Origin: Siniperca chuatsi
Taxonomy: Eukaryota; Chordata; Actinopteri; Centrarchiformes; Sinipercidae
Reading direction: 5' to 3'
NCBI RefSeq assembly: GCF_020085105.1
Contig: NC_058056.1
Coordinates: forward strand, 12,894,929 to 12,958,928
Length of the DNA stretch: 64,000 nucleotides
The notes under the pieces are model-generated. The model was given only the letters and a program-made list of their open reading frames with translations, had not been told where the DNA came from and did not search any database. Both the position numbers and the translations under genes were made by a program. Positions 1 through 12,080 of this stretch are shown piece by piece (the stretch's first letter is position 1; every line of letters begins with the position of its first letter).

Positions 1-3000
1 AGCCGTCGCAGAAGCCTTCCCCACAGGCACGGCAGTGATGTTTGGTGTCATTGTCCTGGAAGACTGTGTGACACTTATGGCACACCTTGTACAAGAGAAA
101 AACAATAACAACAGAAGATGAGCTAAAGGGGAGAGGACGCAAGCGAGTTTTATCTTGTGACCTGCAAACAGATTGTGTAATAGGCACAGCATGCAGTAAA
201 CATCCCACTGGATACGAAAGTGTTGACTTGGCTCTTGGCGGCGGGAGGCAGAGGGTGGGGCTGTGTGTGTCACTCACCAAGATGATGGAGTTGGGTTTCC
301 AGTAGGCTGGGGCGATCTGATCTGTCAGCCAAGAGGTGACGGCCTTTGCAGGCTTGACACTGAGCTCTGACACAGACTGGGCCACTAGGTTGACTCCATC
401 CAGGAGACGCTGCGCTGCATTGCTATTATCCTTTAAAAAGCCACCCGACTGCAAAAAACAGACAGGTTTTTACAACATAAGTAGATAAATGGTTACCTAT
501 AGACATAATTCTAGCCCTGTATGATTACAGATATTATGTTATGGAAACACAATCTACATCAGATAAATAAATTAAATGGCTTGTTCTCTCACCCCTGGCC
601 ATACATGCTGGATCTCAGTGCGGACAACCGTATCCACAGGGTCCTGGTTCCCATACCAGTATTGACGGCTCCGATAGATCACTCCACAGTTGGGACATTC
701 AATAACGTACCTGAACATACAGTAGATACATAAATGTACAACCCAGTCTCTGCGAAAATATAAATACATTTATATCTGAGGTATTATTTGGAACATGTAG
801 GTTAACGTAAATAGGAAAATGTGATTTTAGGCCAGAGTCTAGAACAGTAGTGCTAAAATTTGCCTCCGTAAAAGGTCAAATAAGCCTGCCAGCCATTCAG
901 CTGCAACTCACCCAGACCAGGCGTATTTGGCGAGGCCCAGCCATGGAGAGTCTGAGGAAGCTGAGGTCTTAGGGACAACAATCACTTCCTTTCCTCCTTC
1001 ATAGCAAGCCTAAAGTGATGCACCACACAATGACTTTAACTTTAGACTCATCAGTCATGGAACAAGTGTAATTGCAAAGTCAGTGGTATAAAGAGAAAGC
1101 TCAGTTCTATCTAAGTGATTCAGGTGAGCTACCATGCTTACCTTACAGGTGTAAATGCGATTATCATACTGAGTAGAATAACGACAACGATGCTTTGCCT
1201 CATGGCACATTCCTTCTCCTAAGTGGTTCATGCTGTTCTTGCAGCCAGATCTGGGATAAAAGTATTATGTCAGAATGTTTAACAATCTGAAAAGAGAGTG
1301 ATTGAAGGAGAGAATATAATGGTTACATTTATTTTATTTTTTTAAAGGCAGGAGGGTACTGACCCACAACTGAGGCACAGGCTGGAGCAGGTGAAGTACT
1401 CATCAGGAAAGAAGCAGCTGTGGGCTACAAGCTCCCCTGCAATTTCCCCATTAAAGCGCTCACTCAATGCCTGTAGGAAAATCAAGGATGGGTGGAAATT
1501 AGCTAGACAAAACAAAGTGTTGCACCTCCTCTTCATACAGTGATATTTCACAGAAACAGAATACGTACATTTTACAAACAGTAACATGAAACTTCTAAGC
1601 TTAAAACTTGAGCTGTGCTGGTTTAAGTAACATCAGCTTCCTGAATCCAGGAACCAGTGAAACAGCTAATCAGTTCAGTTCAATGCTGGCTTTACAGCAA
1701 CAAACAAGCTGATCTGTAGCAGGTTGGAAGCTGGCTGACTTTATACAGCCCTACCTGCAGAGCTTTGAAGATGACCATAGGGGTACGTGGGGAACGGGTG
1801 GCGTTGTTATCCAGGAGCTGCTCCAGTTTATTCTGCAGGCCACGGAAGTCAGTAGGGGGGCTGAGAGTCTGCGTGCCCCAGTACTGGACAGAGCTGAAGG
1901 CCTCTGGGAAACGGGAAAGCTTCTTGAAGCGCTCAGACAGCAGCCGATCTACTGACTCAGATGACTTATCTAAAACAAGACACAGGTGGAGAGGTGCATC
2001 AGATACAACACAATTCTTAAATTACTGTGCTTCATTGTATCCATTATGATATGTGAGAGGAAAATGCTGTGTTCATGAAATATGTGTATGAATATTATAA
2101 GTGTAAAGAATGTTGCAGCATCAGCCATCAGTCCAAAAAAGCACACAATTAATAAAGCTATGAGCAAACACATGTAGCTCAGTCTTGAAGGCTGTTCCTT
2201 CATGCTTTAAAACATTTACTACAAATCATGTGAACTTAACTAACAAGGCCAACCACGTTTTGAATGTGTTTTTTCTTCCTCATAAGCAGTGATTACTTTT
2301 TATACATTTCTGTATAATGTGAAAAACAACTTGTGGAGACTTGCAACTTACTTGAGTGATGTAATGCTCCACAGTTAATATCAGGTCTTCTACTTCCTTG
2401 AATTATTTTATTGCTGCATTGCAATGGAGCACAGGCTTAATAAAGATACCTGAATTTACAACAGCTGCGATAACGGAAATCTGACAACGGTAAAAGCAGG
2501 CATGATGCTCACTATGGGGGCTTACCTAACCAAAGCAAATAGCTTGTATGTGCACGGAAAACACATTTAAATCATAGTGAATTGCATGCATTGGAAACTG
2601 GTTGACAACAATGTCAAGTATGCGTTGCAGCTTGTCTTTCAAGTGTGACTATGACTATAAGTGTGTGGTATTTTTGACTTCACTACATAGTATGCACAGC
2701 AGTGTCCACAAAGTAGTATTTACACATTTTACAAACTGGAATGCAGATTCCTACCTCTGGTGATGTAGAACAAATAAAGAGAAACACTGTAGGCTAACAT
2801 TTGCTAAACCTGTAATAAATTGCAGTACCTAACCCTTAGTTTACTTTAAAGGCACCGCCTTTCGTCCCTTCCAGTAATGCAGACCTACAGTCATGGTGAT
2901 ACAGTCACAATGTACTGTTCTAATGGAAGTTTTTAAGTAAAATTCTATTTCAAGCTTTGACTTGTCTAATAAATGTGTAACAGGTGAAGTAATTACACTC

Positions 3001-4188
3001 CAGCCATTACTAGAGGGACTTGGGAGTAACAGAAGTCTTGAGATTTTACCTGAACCAAGCAACTTAGTGTGGACTGTTTCGTGGAAGATGACCACCGCAG
3101 GGCCCAAGGTGGACAGTGGGACATCCAGGCCACAGCGGGCCGTTGTAGCCTTCAGTTCCTTGGTGAAATGCTTCAAGTACGCATCCGAGGCGTCCCCAAG
3201 GAACTTGAATAGGTCATCATGGAGACGGTCAGCATGGGTGCGGTAAATGATGAGGTCGGAGATGGCGAGAACTTTGAGCAAGAGACGGGTTCTCTGGCCC
3301 TGTTTGGAACTGTTTCCAAGCAGCCCCTCTGTATCGATGACCACTACTTTACGGATGGGGTCAAATGCCGCCCACACACCCACCGTACAGGACTCTTGTG
3401 TGGGAGAAGTCTTGAACACTTCTCTGCCCATGAGGAATGTGTGGTTCAGGGTGTGAGATTTGCCCTCTCCTGTGTTCCCAAAGATGGACACCACCTTCAG
3501 CAGCTGGTCAGGCTCGCAGCTAAGGCTCTGTACAAATGAAGTTTCATCTTTTACCTTGGGAGAAACAAGAGTTTACAAGTTTAATGGTATTCAAACAGCA
3601 AACTGTACGGTCTAAGCAAAGATTTTAGACTTTTAGGTATTTTGATTCAATGATAAGTGTCACTTTTGGACAACTAACCTGCATTTCCTCATTCTCATCA
3701 ACCAAGAGAAAACTGGAAACCTTCTCCAGAAGTTTTGCTCTCTGAGATTTGATCTCATCGGCTATTTGGACAGCAGGGGGGACAGTTGTCTGGACAGAGT
3801 TGACCTCTGCAGGTTTGGGTGGTGGAGGATAAGATGTGAGCTGGTGTTTCTTCTTGTTGCCTCCACTGTGGGTGCGTTTCTGACAGTCTTGGCACAAGTT
3901 AACTTTGCAGTTCTGGCAGCGGACCACAGATCTATAGCGTTTGGCGTTGTCTCCATTACCTCCTTTACAGCTGTCACAGTACGGGACATGACCAGGACCT
4001 ATCTGAACCCGCTCATGGTTCTTCAGACGCTCCTGATTGTGGAGCTCGAGCTCACAATGCACACACTGCAAGCTTTTGCATTCATCACACTCAAATGCAG
4101 CCTCCTCAGAGCCACCACAAGCATAACTCTCTTGACATATTAGGCTAGTATTGACTCCCTTTTCTGAAGATGAGCCATGCCCACTCAT
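1..4188 (-). CDS. zfyve1: zfyve1 (DFCP1), zinc finger FYVE domain-containing protein 1, partial at 3' end
   Basis: DFCP1 is a PI3P-binding NTPase of the ER/Golgi and lipid droplets that marks omegasomes, where autophagosomes form. Coding exons on the minus strand: 4188-3679, 3554-3050, 1969-1755, 1470-1364, 1250-1142, 1009-912, 710-593, 448-278 and 85-1. All have GT-AG borders and matching phases, giving about 639 residues; the human protein has 777. The ATG at 4188 opens a Cys/His-rich zinc-binding N-terminus (about 1-115). A P-loop, GNTGEGKS, sits near residues 195-202 in an NTPase-like domain, followed by DTEG and FLGDASDAYLKHFTKEL. Further zinc-type Cys pairs (ECPNCG and others) come next. 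The first FYVE finger starts near residue 612, with the basic motif as HHCRACGEGFCDG. The rest of FYVE1 and all of FYVE2 lie beyond the left edge. Order and wording follow human ZFYVE1 closely; ZFYVE19 is excluded by the P-loop domain. Confidence 0.95.
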
Positions 4189-5195
4189 CGTTTCTTACAA
4201 GGTAAACTGAATACGGAGCAGTGCTTTGTGGAACAGCACCAACAATTTCCAATAGCAGCTAATGAAAAATGTACAACATGTGGTAATACTGACAACTGAA
4301 ATGACCAAATGCAATGACTAAATCAACTTAAAACAGCTGCATGGTAACAAGGCTGGTGATTCACTGACTGTAACAACTAAGTCTCAACAATAATACAATC
4401 TATCAAATTAGCATGAATTTTAAACACTTAAAACGGTTTTAATGGTGTAATTTAGTGCAACTAAGAGTGAGGCAATAAAGCAGAAACAGCCGTCTCCTTG
4501 AGTAACACCTGATATATTTTTACCACTTACAGTTAGCTTGTTCGTATATTAAAGTTAGCACTTGCTAACTGCATTACATAAAATATATCACATATTAGCG
4601 AAGAAAACTAATATAATACAGAAACATATGCAAGTAGCTTGTACCGACCGAGACAATGAACTCTCCCTGAAAAGATGAATGTGCAAATGTTGATGCTAAC
4701 AACAGGCTAGCTAGCAAACTGACCCTCAATAGCTCGTTGGCAAACTCGGTAAATAATTTGGCAACAAAGCAGCAGCGCGTAGCTTACAGCTAGCTTAGTT
4801 GGTTTCGACGGACAGTTCAACTTTTTCCAGAGAAAAACAGTGATTATCGGGCCAACGAGTCCTTACAGTTCATAGCCCGTCCTAACAAGCAGCTAGCCTC
4901 CTGTCTGTCAACTGAGCTCTAACAACATATCAACAAAAACAACAGCCAGTCGATGTTAAAAGCTTGGATTTCCGCAAACTCTTTTACTTTAAAACGGGAG
5001 GGAAATCCGCGCAATTCCGTTTAAAAAGTCTTTAAAAATTGTTAGTGTATTTGGATCCTTCCGAGCACTGTCATTGTTTTGTTCTTCAGCCCCCTCCCTG
5101 GCAGATTTCTCTAGCTACGTTATTTTGTTGCCAGGTCAGATCAGCTGATCAGATTATTTTCAGTCACAGGGTCAGAGGAGGGTAAAAGTGCGGTT
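4189..5195 (-). other. zfyve1: zfyve1 5' non-coding exon(s) and first intron, borders unresolved
   Basis: The first coding exon starts at about 4193, just after a minus-strand AG (4195-4194), so a 5' UTR intron is likely. The stretch to about 5200 is AT-rich with scattered TAGC/GCTAAC repeats and no coding signal. A non-coding first exon should lie near 4850-5160, where sequence becomes more CpG-containing, but I could not fix its donor. No other gene is visible here. Confidence 0.4.
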
Positions 5196-5214
5196 GCATG
5201 ATGGGAAACGTAGT
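5196..5214 (-). promoter_or_regulatory. ZNF143-type promoter element upstream of zfyve1
   Basis: Read on the minus strand this is ACTACGTTTCCCATCATGC. It matches the vertebrate promoter consensus ACTACAWTTCCCAKMATGC bound by ZNF143/Staf at nearly every position. It lies about 1 kb upstream of the zfyve1 ATG, in the orientation and area expected for a housekeeping core promoter. No TATA box was seen near it. Confidence 0.6.
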
Positions 5215-6163
5215 TCTATAATACAGACTAGCTGTGAGGCGCCCGAGCTGAGTCGACAGTTTCTTTGCAGCTTCCAAAATGTTTTCATGTCCTCACAAAA
5301 TCCAGCTTTTTTGCTGTTTAACTCAAAAAATGTAACCTTTAAACGATCATTGCTATAACATCTAATTCTATAGCCTAACTGCTGGCTGCAGAGCTGCAGG
5401 GTTTAGGGTGTCTTGCATGTAAATCATTTTTGAAGGAGGGGAAGTGGTACATATTTCACACCCAGTCTTCCCTATAGGCAGGCTAGGAACTTAAACCAGT
5501 TTATCCTCTTGAACTTTTGCTACCCAGAAGTCAAATACCACAAATTAGTACACAATGAAAGAAAGAAGGACAACCACATATTTAAGATTGCTTTGCAGAT
5601 AATGCATGTTATCTATAGGAGCTTAGTGTATTTTTGTGTTGTTGTTTTTTTTTTTTTGTTGCTCTTCCGAGGCATACAAATGAATAGGATACAGACAATG
5701 TAAAATAATAAGATCTTGGTCTGAGTTTGTATATAACAAATTGCTCCAAATGTCACAATAGATTTGAATGAATCTTTTGTAATAGTTACTTTTAGTATCA
5801 CAATCATTTTGGGCAACTTTTTTTGCAATTAAGAATATATCTTTGATCATTATTTTACCACAGAAAATTCCACGTGGGTGGGTGTTTTAAAAGTAATTGT
5901 TGGAAACATGCCTCAGTATAAGCTTTCCAACAGAGGAAGGATTTAAATGGCTTTTGTCTTGTAAAGTAGCACTTCAAAGCATCAGCAGGCGACCATTTGT
6001 CCCAAATGGCACTTTGTGTTTTCCCTCCATTTCTTCACTGACAGTACCTTCCACTGTAGGATCTACAGACTGTATTTTTTCAGATTTATTCATTAAAGCA
6101 ATTCTTAAAATATTGATTCAAAGAAAACACAACTGGCAATTAAATGTGTTACACTGTAGTGCA
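5215..6163. other. intergenic spacer between zfyve1 promoter and rhov 3' end
   Basis: AT-rich sequence with a poly-T run near 5647-5657. I see no coding exon, RNA gene or recognisable mobile element. The right part may include extra rhov 3' UTR if the distal minus-strand AATAAA at 6090-6085 is used. Confidence 0.5.
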
Positions 6164-6169
6164 TTTATT
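6164..6169 (-). other. candidate polyadenylation signal of rhov
   Basis: Minus-strand AATAAA about 305 bases downstream of the rhov stop codon, followed on the transcript strand by a TG-rich run at 6181-6197 (CA repeat on the plus strand) lying upstream. A second AATAAA lies at 6085-6090. The 3' UTR therefore spans roughly 6140-6473. Confidence 0.5.
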
Positions 6170-6180
6170 ACAAAACGTTA

Positions 6181-6198
6181 ACACACACACACACACAA
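6181..6198. repeat. CA dinucleotide microsatellite
   Basis: About eight CA units just upstream (on the plus strand, to the right) of the rhov polyadenylation signal, so within its 3' UTR. Confidence 0.85.
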
Positions 6199-6473
6199 AT
6201 ATCAAAACAAGGAAGGGCAAAATAAAAAGAGCAGAATATGTAGCCTTCTTAATACAATGAATTAGAATAATTAATTCACAATTAAAATTGTCATATGTCT
6301 TACGGGATGGATATCAATGCATGTTTTCAATGATCTTAAATCATGTTGTTTTAGTGCATAATCCACATTCTGCAGAGAAATGTTTTGATAAAAATGCAGA
6401 ATTTGTCCTAAAAATCCCCAAACGGGCCGTGTCCACCAGGCTGAGTACATTCAATCCACTCTTTGATTCCACA

Positions 6474-7307
6474 TCAGATGAATCGGAAGATTTTCCTCCA
6501 TCCGCAATCACAAAAAGTCTTTAAGCGTTTGAGCGGGCTGAGCTTTTTAGATTTTGTGCCAGTGTGCTTGTGCTTGATGGCAGCGAACACAGCACAGTCA
6601 AACACATCTTTGAGGTTGTGTTGTGTCAGAGCTGAACACTCGACGTAGTCATGAGCTCTGATCCTGTGTGCCAGCCTTCTGGCCTGGCTCAAGTGCACCG
6701 GTTTGGTGCTCCGCTGGTCCAGATGAATAAGGATGTCTGCATTGTGGCGAAGGTCTGACTGAGTCCCAACCAGAACGATGGGAGAAGTCGGGTTGCCAGC
6801 ACGGATCTGTGGGATCCATTTGGAGGTGATGTTGTCAAAAGAGATGGGGCTGACCAGGCTGAAGCAGAGGATGAAGACGTCCACATGGGCATAGCACAGA
6901 GAGCGGAGATGGCCAAACTCCTCCTGTCAGACCAAATATAATGAGAGATGAGGAGGAAGGGACTAACTAATTAAAGAAATCATAAAGTGGTGTGGAATAT
7001 CTACCTGTCCAGCAGTATCTATCAGTTTGATACGAGTTGGAATTCCATTAACATGAACCAAACCTGGAAGTAAAGTAGAAATAAACATTTATATTGTTGA
7101 GTCAAGCAGCCATTAACCTTTAAAAAATAACCTTCACTCACCGGTGAATACATCAAAAGCTGTTTGTCTGTACTCGCTGTTGTATCCATTGAAGATGTAA
7201 CTGATGATCATGCTCGTCTTCCCCACAGCTCCATCACCAACCAGCATGCAGCTCAGTTCTTCCCTCAGTCTGTTGGGTTTGTCATGTCTCTGACAGGCCT
7301 GTGCCAT
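6474..7307 (-). CDS. rhov: RhoV/RhoU-type atypical Rho GTPase
   Basis: RhoV (Chp/Wrch-2) and RhoU are atypical Rho GTPases related to Cdc42. They act on PAK, the cytoskeleton and neural crest development, and localise by C-terminal palmitoylation. Coding exons 7307-7142, 7063-7005 and 6923-6474 join in phase to 224 aa. Visible are P-loop GDGAVGKT (24-31), switch I with [23 protein letters not shown] in the guanine-specificity position, and ECSALTQ. The wording VGTQSDLR...LDQ...ECSALTQ(K/H)NLK is specific to the RhoU/RhoV pair. Placement beside chac1 and dll4 mirrors human 15q15 and favours RhoV over RhoU. Odd points: the N-terminal proline-rich extension is short (about 18 aa before the core), and the C-terminus ends FRFI instead of the usual C-F-V, so the palmitoylated Cys is an Arg. 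A fish-specific third paralogue cannot be excluded. Confidence 0.88.
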
Positions 7308-10300
7308 CTTTCCTCAGATTATTACTCCATTATCCCAGCAGCTTCAAAGTCCATGCAGGAGTGCAGCATTACTGTAAAAGATATCTTCTCCCCCGGGGGC
7401 CCGTTGGTGGCCAGTAAAGGCAGGAGGACACCTCGATTTGAAAGAACAACGGCACCCAATCAGATGGGTGATGCCCCAACACTTTGTCTGTTTCCGTTTG
7501 ATGCAGATTAACATAGTCACTCCCACCAAGACCGGCCTAACCAGTGTTAAAGATCTGCTGATTTGACCTGAATGCTTCATGATAAAGACGGTACAGTAAC
7601 AAGGAATATACTTTAAATCATTAATGCAGCATCACGAGAAAGTACGATAATTAACGTAGTCGGGCAACACTTACGACGTCTAAGGCCTTTTGAATTTGTA
7701 AATAGGAGATTTTTTTTTTTTAATTCAGGTAATACTCTTTTCTGAAATGCGGCTCTTAAGATATGTTGTGTAAGAACTGATAATTAGATTTTCAGTTGAT
7801 GCATTCAAATGCACCATCTACCATAAACGTTATACACTTGCATTTAAAATCATGTATCGTGCTATCTACCCTATAACCTTTTTAGACTCCAGCAGACAAC
7901 TCCTGTAACAGGAGATTGAACTATTGTAAAGAAAAATAGTCTTTAAAAGCGTATCTTGTGTAATAATATCTCAGTAATATAATGGATTTGTCTTTTTAGG
8001 GGGTTGGAAAACGTTATTTTCAGGCTACTTTGTTATGTTAGAAAATGTTCTGTATTTGCTTCTGCGTTTCTCTGTTTCTGTCGTTCACTAAAAGTATTTT
8101 CTCAAAATTGGGTGTAACACCATTATTGGTTCATAGAGGGGGGTGTTGCTCCAGCATCGGCTTTTGCATGTTGGCGTGCACCTTGGCGCTTTATCCAGAT
8201 GCTGCTTTCAATTTCTTCTTGTACGTTTCGACTTCCAAGCTGGTGTTAGTTGCCGAGTATTCATGGTTAGTCAGACACATGATGATGAATGTTTATACGT
8301 ATTATGTGCAGTGGCTTCAGTAATTTTGGTTTTCAAGCGGGACAGGGGTGTTTAGCCTAAAGATCTGTTTTTCAATTCATAATCCATTTCATGAATTGTC
8401 AGCGCAGCTTTCATACCCCAGTAATTTTGGTATCACAGACATTTTTAATTTTCCCAGACTTGGTTGTTACCTTGCTATACTGTTCATTTGTTTTCTATAA
8501 ACTCTAAATTAAATTTCTTTTGAAGGCACTCAAAGGCAGCTTTATTTTCCCATGTAAAAGGGCAAAGGGCACAGCTGAGGGCGTATTGTTAGACTGTCAC
8601 CAGCTGCAGTTTATAGCAGAAACTCCATGTGCCATGTTTCATCCTGTCTTTTTCAGGGTGACTGGGTTCATAAATACACACAAATAATATGCTTTATTTA
8701 CTGAAAATAAAATCCTCACAATGCCACTATGATAAACATTCCCTTACAGATTACACTGCAAAACTACTACTACTACTACCACCACCAATGATAATAATAA
8801 TACGTAATACTGGTTAATGCTCCGGTGCAATGACTAGTACAGCACACTATGCACAGAAGGGCTTGTTAGACTGGAGTTTAAATGTGGATTAATTGTTCTT
8901 TCTCAGCCAGTCACATGTCAATACAGTCTAAAAAAAGTTGTGAACATCATATACAGGCATTAACCCTGTTAATCTGTAGCTCAGTACAGACTGCTTTACT
9001 GACATTCTTACTGTAATCACACTGAACTTGTTCTGAATTTGCTCCAAATTTCCATCATGCATTTGATTTGTGTTTACAGATGAAATCACTAAACTATCTA
9101 TTTAATGATGTTGTGGTGAAGAAAAACCCGATCCTTGGATGCCTCTTCTTAGCGCAACATCAAAAGGCACAGTTTTGACCAAAATACCAACACTTCGCCT
9201 TGTACTGCTTTTACATTGGAACTGCTTTTGGTGCACAGCTGTAGGATTTCTGATTGGTTTTTATGAAGATAAGTAAGGTGCAGGTGATGATGCTTATGAT
9301 CAAGCCTTGAGATCATCATCACAAAGCAATTATTGTGTCTGGCCCCTGACCTTATGAAGTAGGCCTACATTGTCATAATGGTAATAATACCAACGGTTAT
9401 AATAATAATTAGACATTGTCTTACTGTATTTTGCTTTTATTAAACTCACCACTGCAGTTACACAGTTTTGAGGTGTCAGGGCTGAGAGATTCACTTTTCG
9501 TTTTCAAACTTAAGATGTGGTTTTAGAGATCGGGAAACGTTTGGGCTTGAAAATACTGCTTTAAACAAAGTGTTGTTCCTTATCTGTCTGAGCCTGCAGG
9601 AAACTCTGCGAGCATTGTGTTATAAGGTCTCTGCTTCCTGTTTGCCGTTGTTTCTCAGTCACTCGTTCTCTTCTCCCTTTCTCTCGCCCTTTTTCCCACC
9701 ACCTGCGGTGTGAGTGATAGAGTTTATTCCCCATGGTAGGAGGACAACATCTGGCCCACCCCCCTCTCCCCCCGACACACATCACGTTGCCAGTTCGGCT
9801 CCCATGCTACACCTCTGGCAGCTGTGAGTCACAATGCTGTTCCTTAATCCAAGGTAAATGTCAAACACAGGAAACAGTCTTTAAATATCTCTACATCCAA
9901 AGATTCTTTTTCCCGTAACAGCCACTTCTGTCATCACAGATCAACCAGCAAGCTGTTCTTCAATGCTACAAATACAAATACAGGCACTGTGTAACTACGT
10001 GCAAATGTGTTTGCATGTACCTTGACTTGTGCAGCAGATGTCAGCAGTGCGCTGATGACTTTAACTGTGGCTCAGTGCCTAGAGATAGGGATGCATATCT
10101 GATACTATAAACATGTTTTGTGTCTGCATTCTCATGCTCTCTCTCTCTTTGCATGACTAGACATGCAGAAATGTATCCTGACACAGATTTATAGAGGTAA
10201 TCTGCTTAGTAAGGGTCTCTCAATGTGTGCAGCTTAGGGAGAGCCCCAATATACACACAGCACACTTCAAAATTCATTCCACTCGTGTTAACTGCCTGAT

Positions 10301-10875
10301 TCCTGTGAATTTATGCAAATGTAAACTCAAATACCCCTCATCTCTCCCTGAACTATTGCTCTGGTTGTTTAATAAGTAAACACAATAACTGACTCAAGTT
10401 CCATGTTATATATCAAATCTGACAACAATAGAGAAATCTGCCAGATAGGTGTTAAAAGATTATGCTCCTCCCTAAGCCAGAGATCAACATGGCACACTGT
10501 AGACAGGGTGCAAAACAAGTGGCTGACACAAAGATGAAGTGATAAACAAGCCATTTGCATAACATTTCCTGCATAATGTCTCTTTAAGTAGATGTTGCCT
10601 AGGCTCTTAAGTGGTGAGGATTAGAGCAGGATGGGTGCTTCTATCACACCGAGACCTCACATAATGGAAACCCTTTCCCTCTCCTTCTTTAGTTCCTAGG
10701 TGTGACTTTAAGATCACGACTTGGACACACTGTCACATGCTATACATATATTTAACATTATCTGATACCATTTGCAGCCCACTGTCAAAGGTATGACCTG
10801 CTTGTGCTTGAATTTGACACAAAACATAGACTATGGTGGATTACTTGTTTTGTGTTTATTGATGACTTGATGATT
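7308..10875. other. rhov 5' flank and gene-free intergenic DNA
   Basis: The first 250 bases should hold the rhov 5' UTR and promoter; no TATA box is clear. Beyond that, ORFs are short and show no family resemblance or plausible splice partners. A short ACT/ACC/ATA trinucleotide run lies at about 8763-8802. No RNA gene or named repeat was recognised. Confidence 0.5.
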
Positions 10876-11480
10876 TTTTAAATTTATTTATATAGCGCCA
10901 GTTCACAACAGAAGTTATCTCATTGCACTTTTTCTATAGAGCAGGTCTAGGCCGTACTCTTTATAATATTATTTACAGAGACCCAACAAATGCCACCATG
11001 AGCAAGCACTTGGCAACAGTGGCGGCAGTAGGAGGCCTGCAATCATAGATCCAGACTCTGCAGCTCCGGAGGCAGAAATACCTGCTGAAAGCGACAGATG
11101 GAGAGAGGAGAGAGACGACAAAGCACAAAGCTATGGGAGAGAGAAGATGTAGAGTTAGAAATATGCATTAATGGAATAAGAATGCATACAGATGGAGAAG
11201 AAGAGGAGGAGAGAGGGGCTCAGTGCATCATGGGAAGTCTCCCAGCAGTCTAGGCCTATAGCAGCATAACTAAGGGATGGTTCAAGACTAACCCAAGCCA
11301 GCCCTAACTATGAACTTGATCAAAGAGGAAAGTCTTAAGCCTACTCTTAAATGTGGAGATGGTGTCTGCCTCCCAAACCCAAACTGGGACCTGATTCCAC
11401 AGGAGAGAAACTTGATAACTGAAGGCTCTGGTTCCCATTCTACTTTTGGAGACTCTAGGAACCACAAAACCACATTTTTG
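10876..11480 (+). repeat. teleost interspersed repeat (TATATAGCGCC type)
   Basis: The stretch opens with TTTATATAGCGCC, then a segment about ATCTCATTGCACTTT, a GAGCAGGTCTAGGCCGTACT block, ACAAATGCCACCATGAGCAAGC, and later a purine-rich part with GGAAAGTCTTAAGCCTACTC. I recognise this as a dispersed element common in percomorph genomes. The internal 67-aa ORF is part of the repeat and is not a gene. I cannot name the family or confirm its ends. Confidence 0.65.
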
Positions 11481-11579
11481 CATGTTCTGCCACTAAATAT
11501 TACTCCACATTAAACGGGCAACTAACCAAAGTAAGTTTCACACTTTAGACACTTGTAGAACAATTACACAGTCTACAGC

Positions 11580-12080
11580 CACACTAGAGGCTCTGTGAGG
11601 CAGTAGTAGTAGTAAATGCTAATGTTAGCATGCTAACATACTCATAATAACAAAGCAGGTATAATGTTTACTATGTTAGCATATTAATATTTGCTAAATA
11701 GCACTAAACACAAAGTATAGCTGAAGCTGACAGAAATGTCATAGTTTTGCAGGTATTTAGTTATAAACCAAAGTATACAAATATACAGTTTTGCTCACTG
11801 ATGGCGCTAGATGAGTTAATTCATCCTGAGGTGAGATGAATGTGTGTACCAAATGTAATGAAAAACTACCAACAACCGATGACTGTTGAGACTTTTTCAA
11901 GACCACAATGTGAGCTTAATGGTGGTGCTAGAGGAAAAGTGAGAGGATCACCAAAGTCAGTAGGATTCATCCTCTGAGGACATTGCATATCTGTATCAGA
12001 TTTCATAGCAATCCATCTAGTAGTTGTTGAGCTATTTCAGTCTAGAGCTAAAAATGCATAACTTTGTCATATTGCCCATA
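11580..12080 (+). repeat. teleost dispersed repeat family A, copy 1
   Basis: Begins near a palindromic TGTTAGCATGCTAACA and continues with AGCACTAAACACAAAGTA, GCTGAAGCTGACAG, a GAGGAAAAGTGAGAGGATCACC block, and AGGATTCATCCTCTG. The same blocks in the same order recur at 51075-51520, and a short inverted piece at 16385-16530. Non-coding; probably a non-autonomous DNA transposon relic. Confidence 0.75.

Noticed and set aside
3219-3539. 106-codon plus-strand ORF opposite zfyve1
   Set aside because: Antisense shadow of the P-loop exon; no independent support.
9561-9918. Overlapping ORFs near 9.6-9.9 kb
   Set aside because: Arg/Gly/Pro-rich translations from a pyrimidine-rich patch, on both strands, without splice context.
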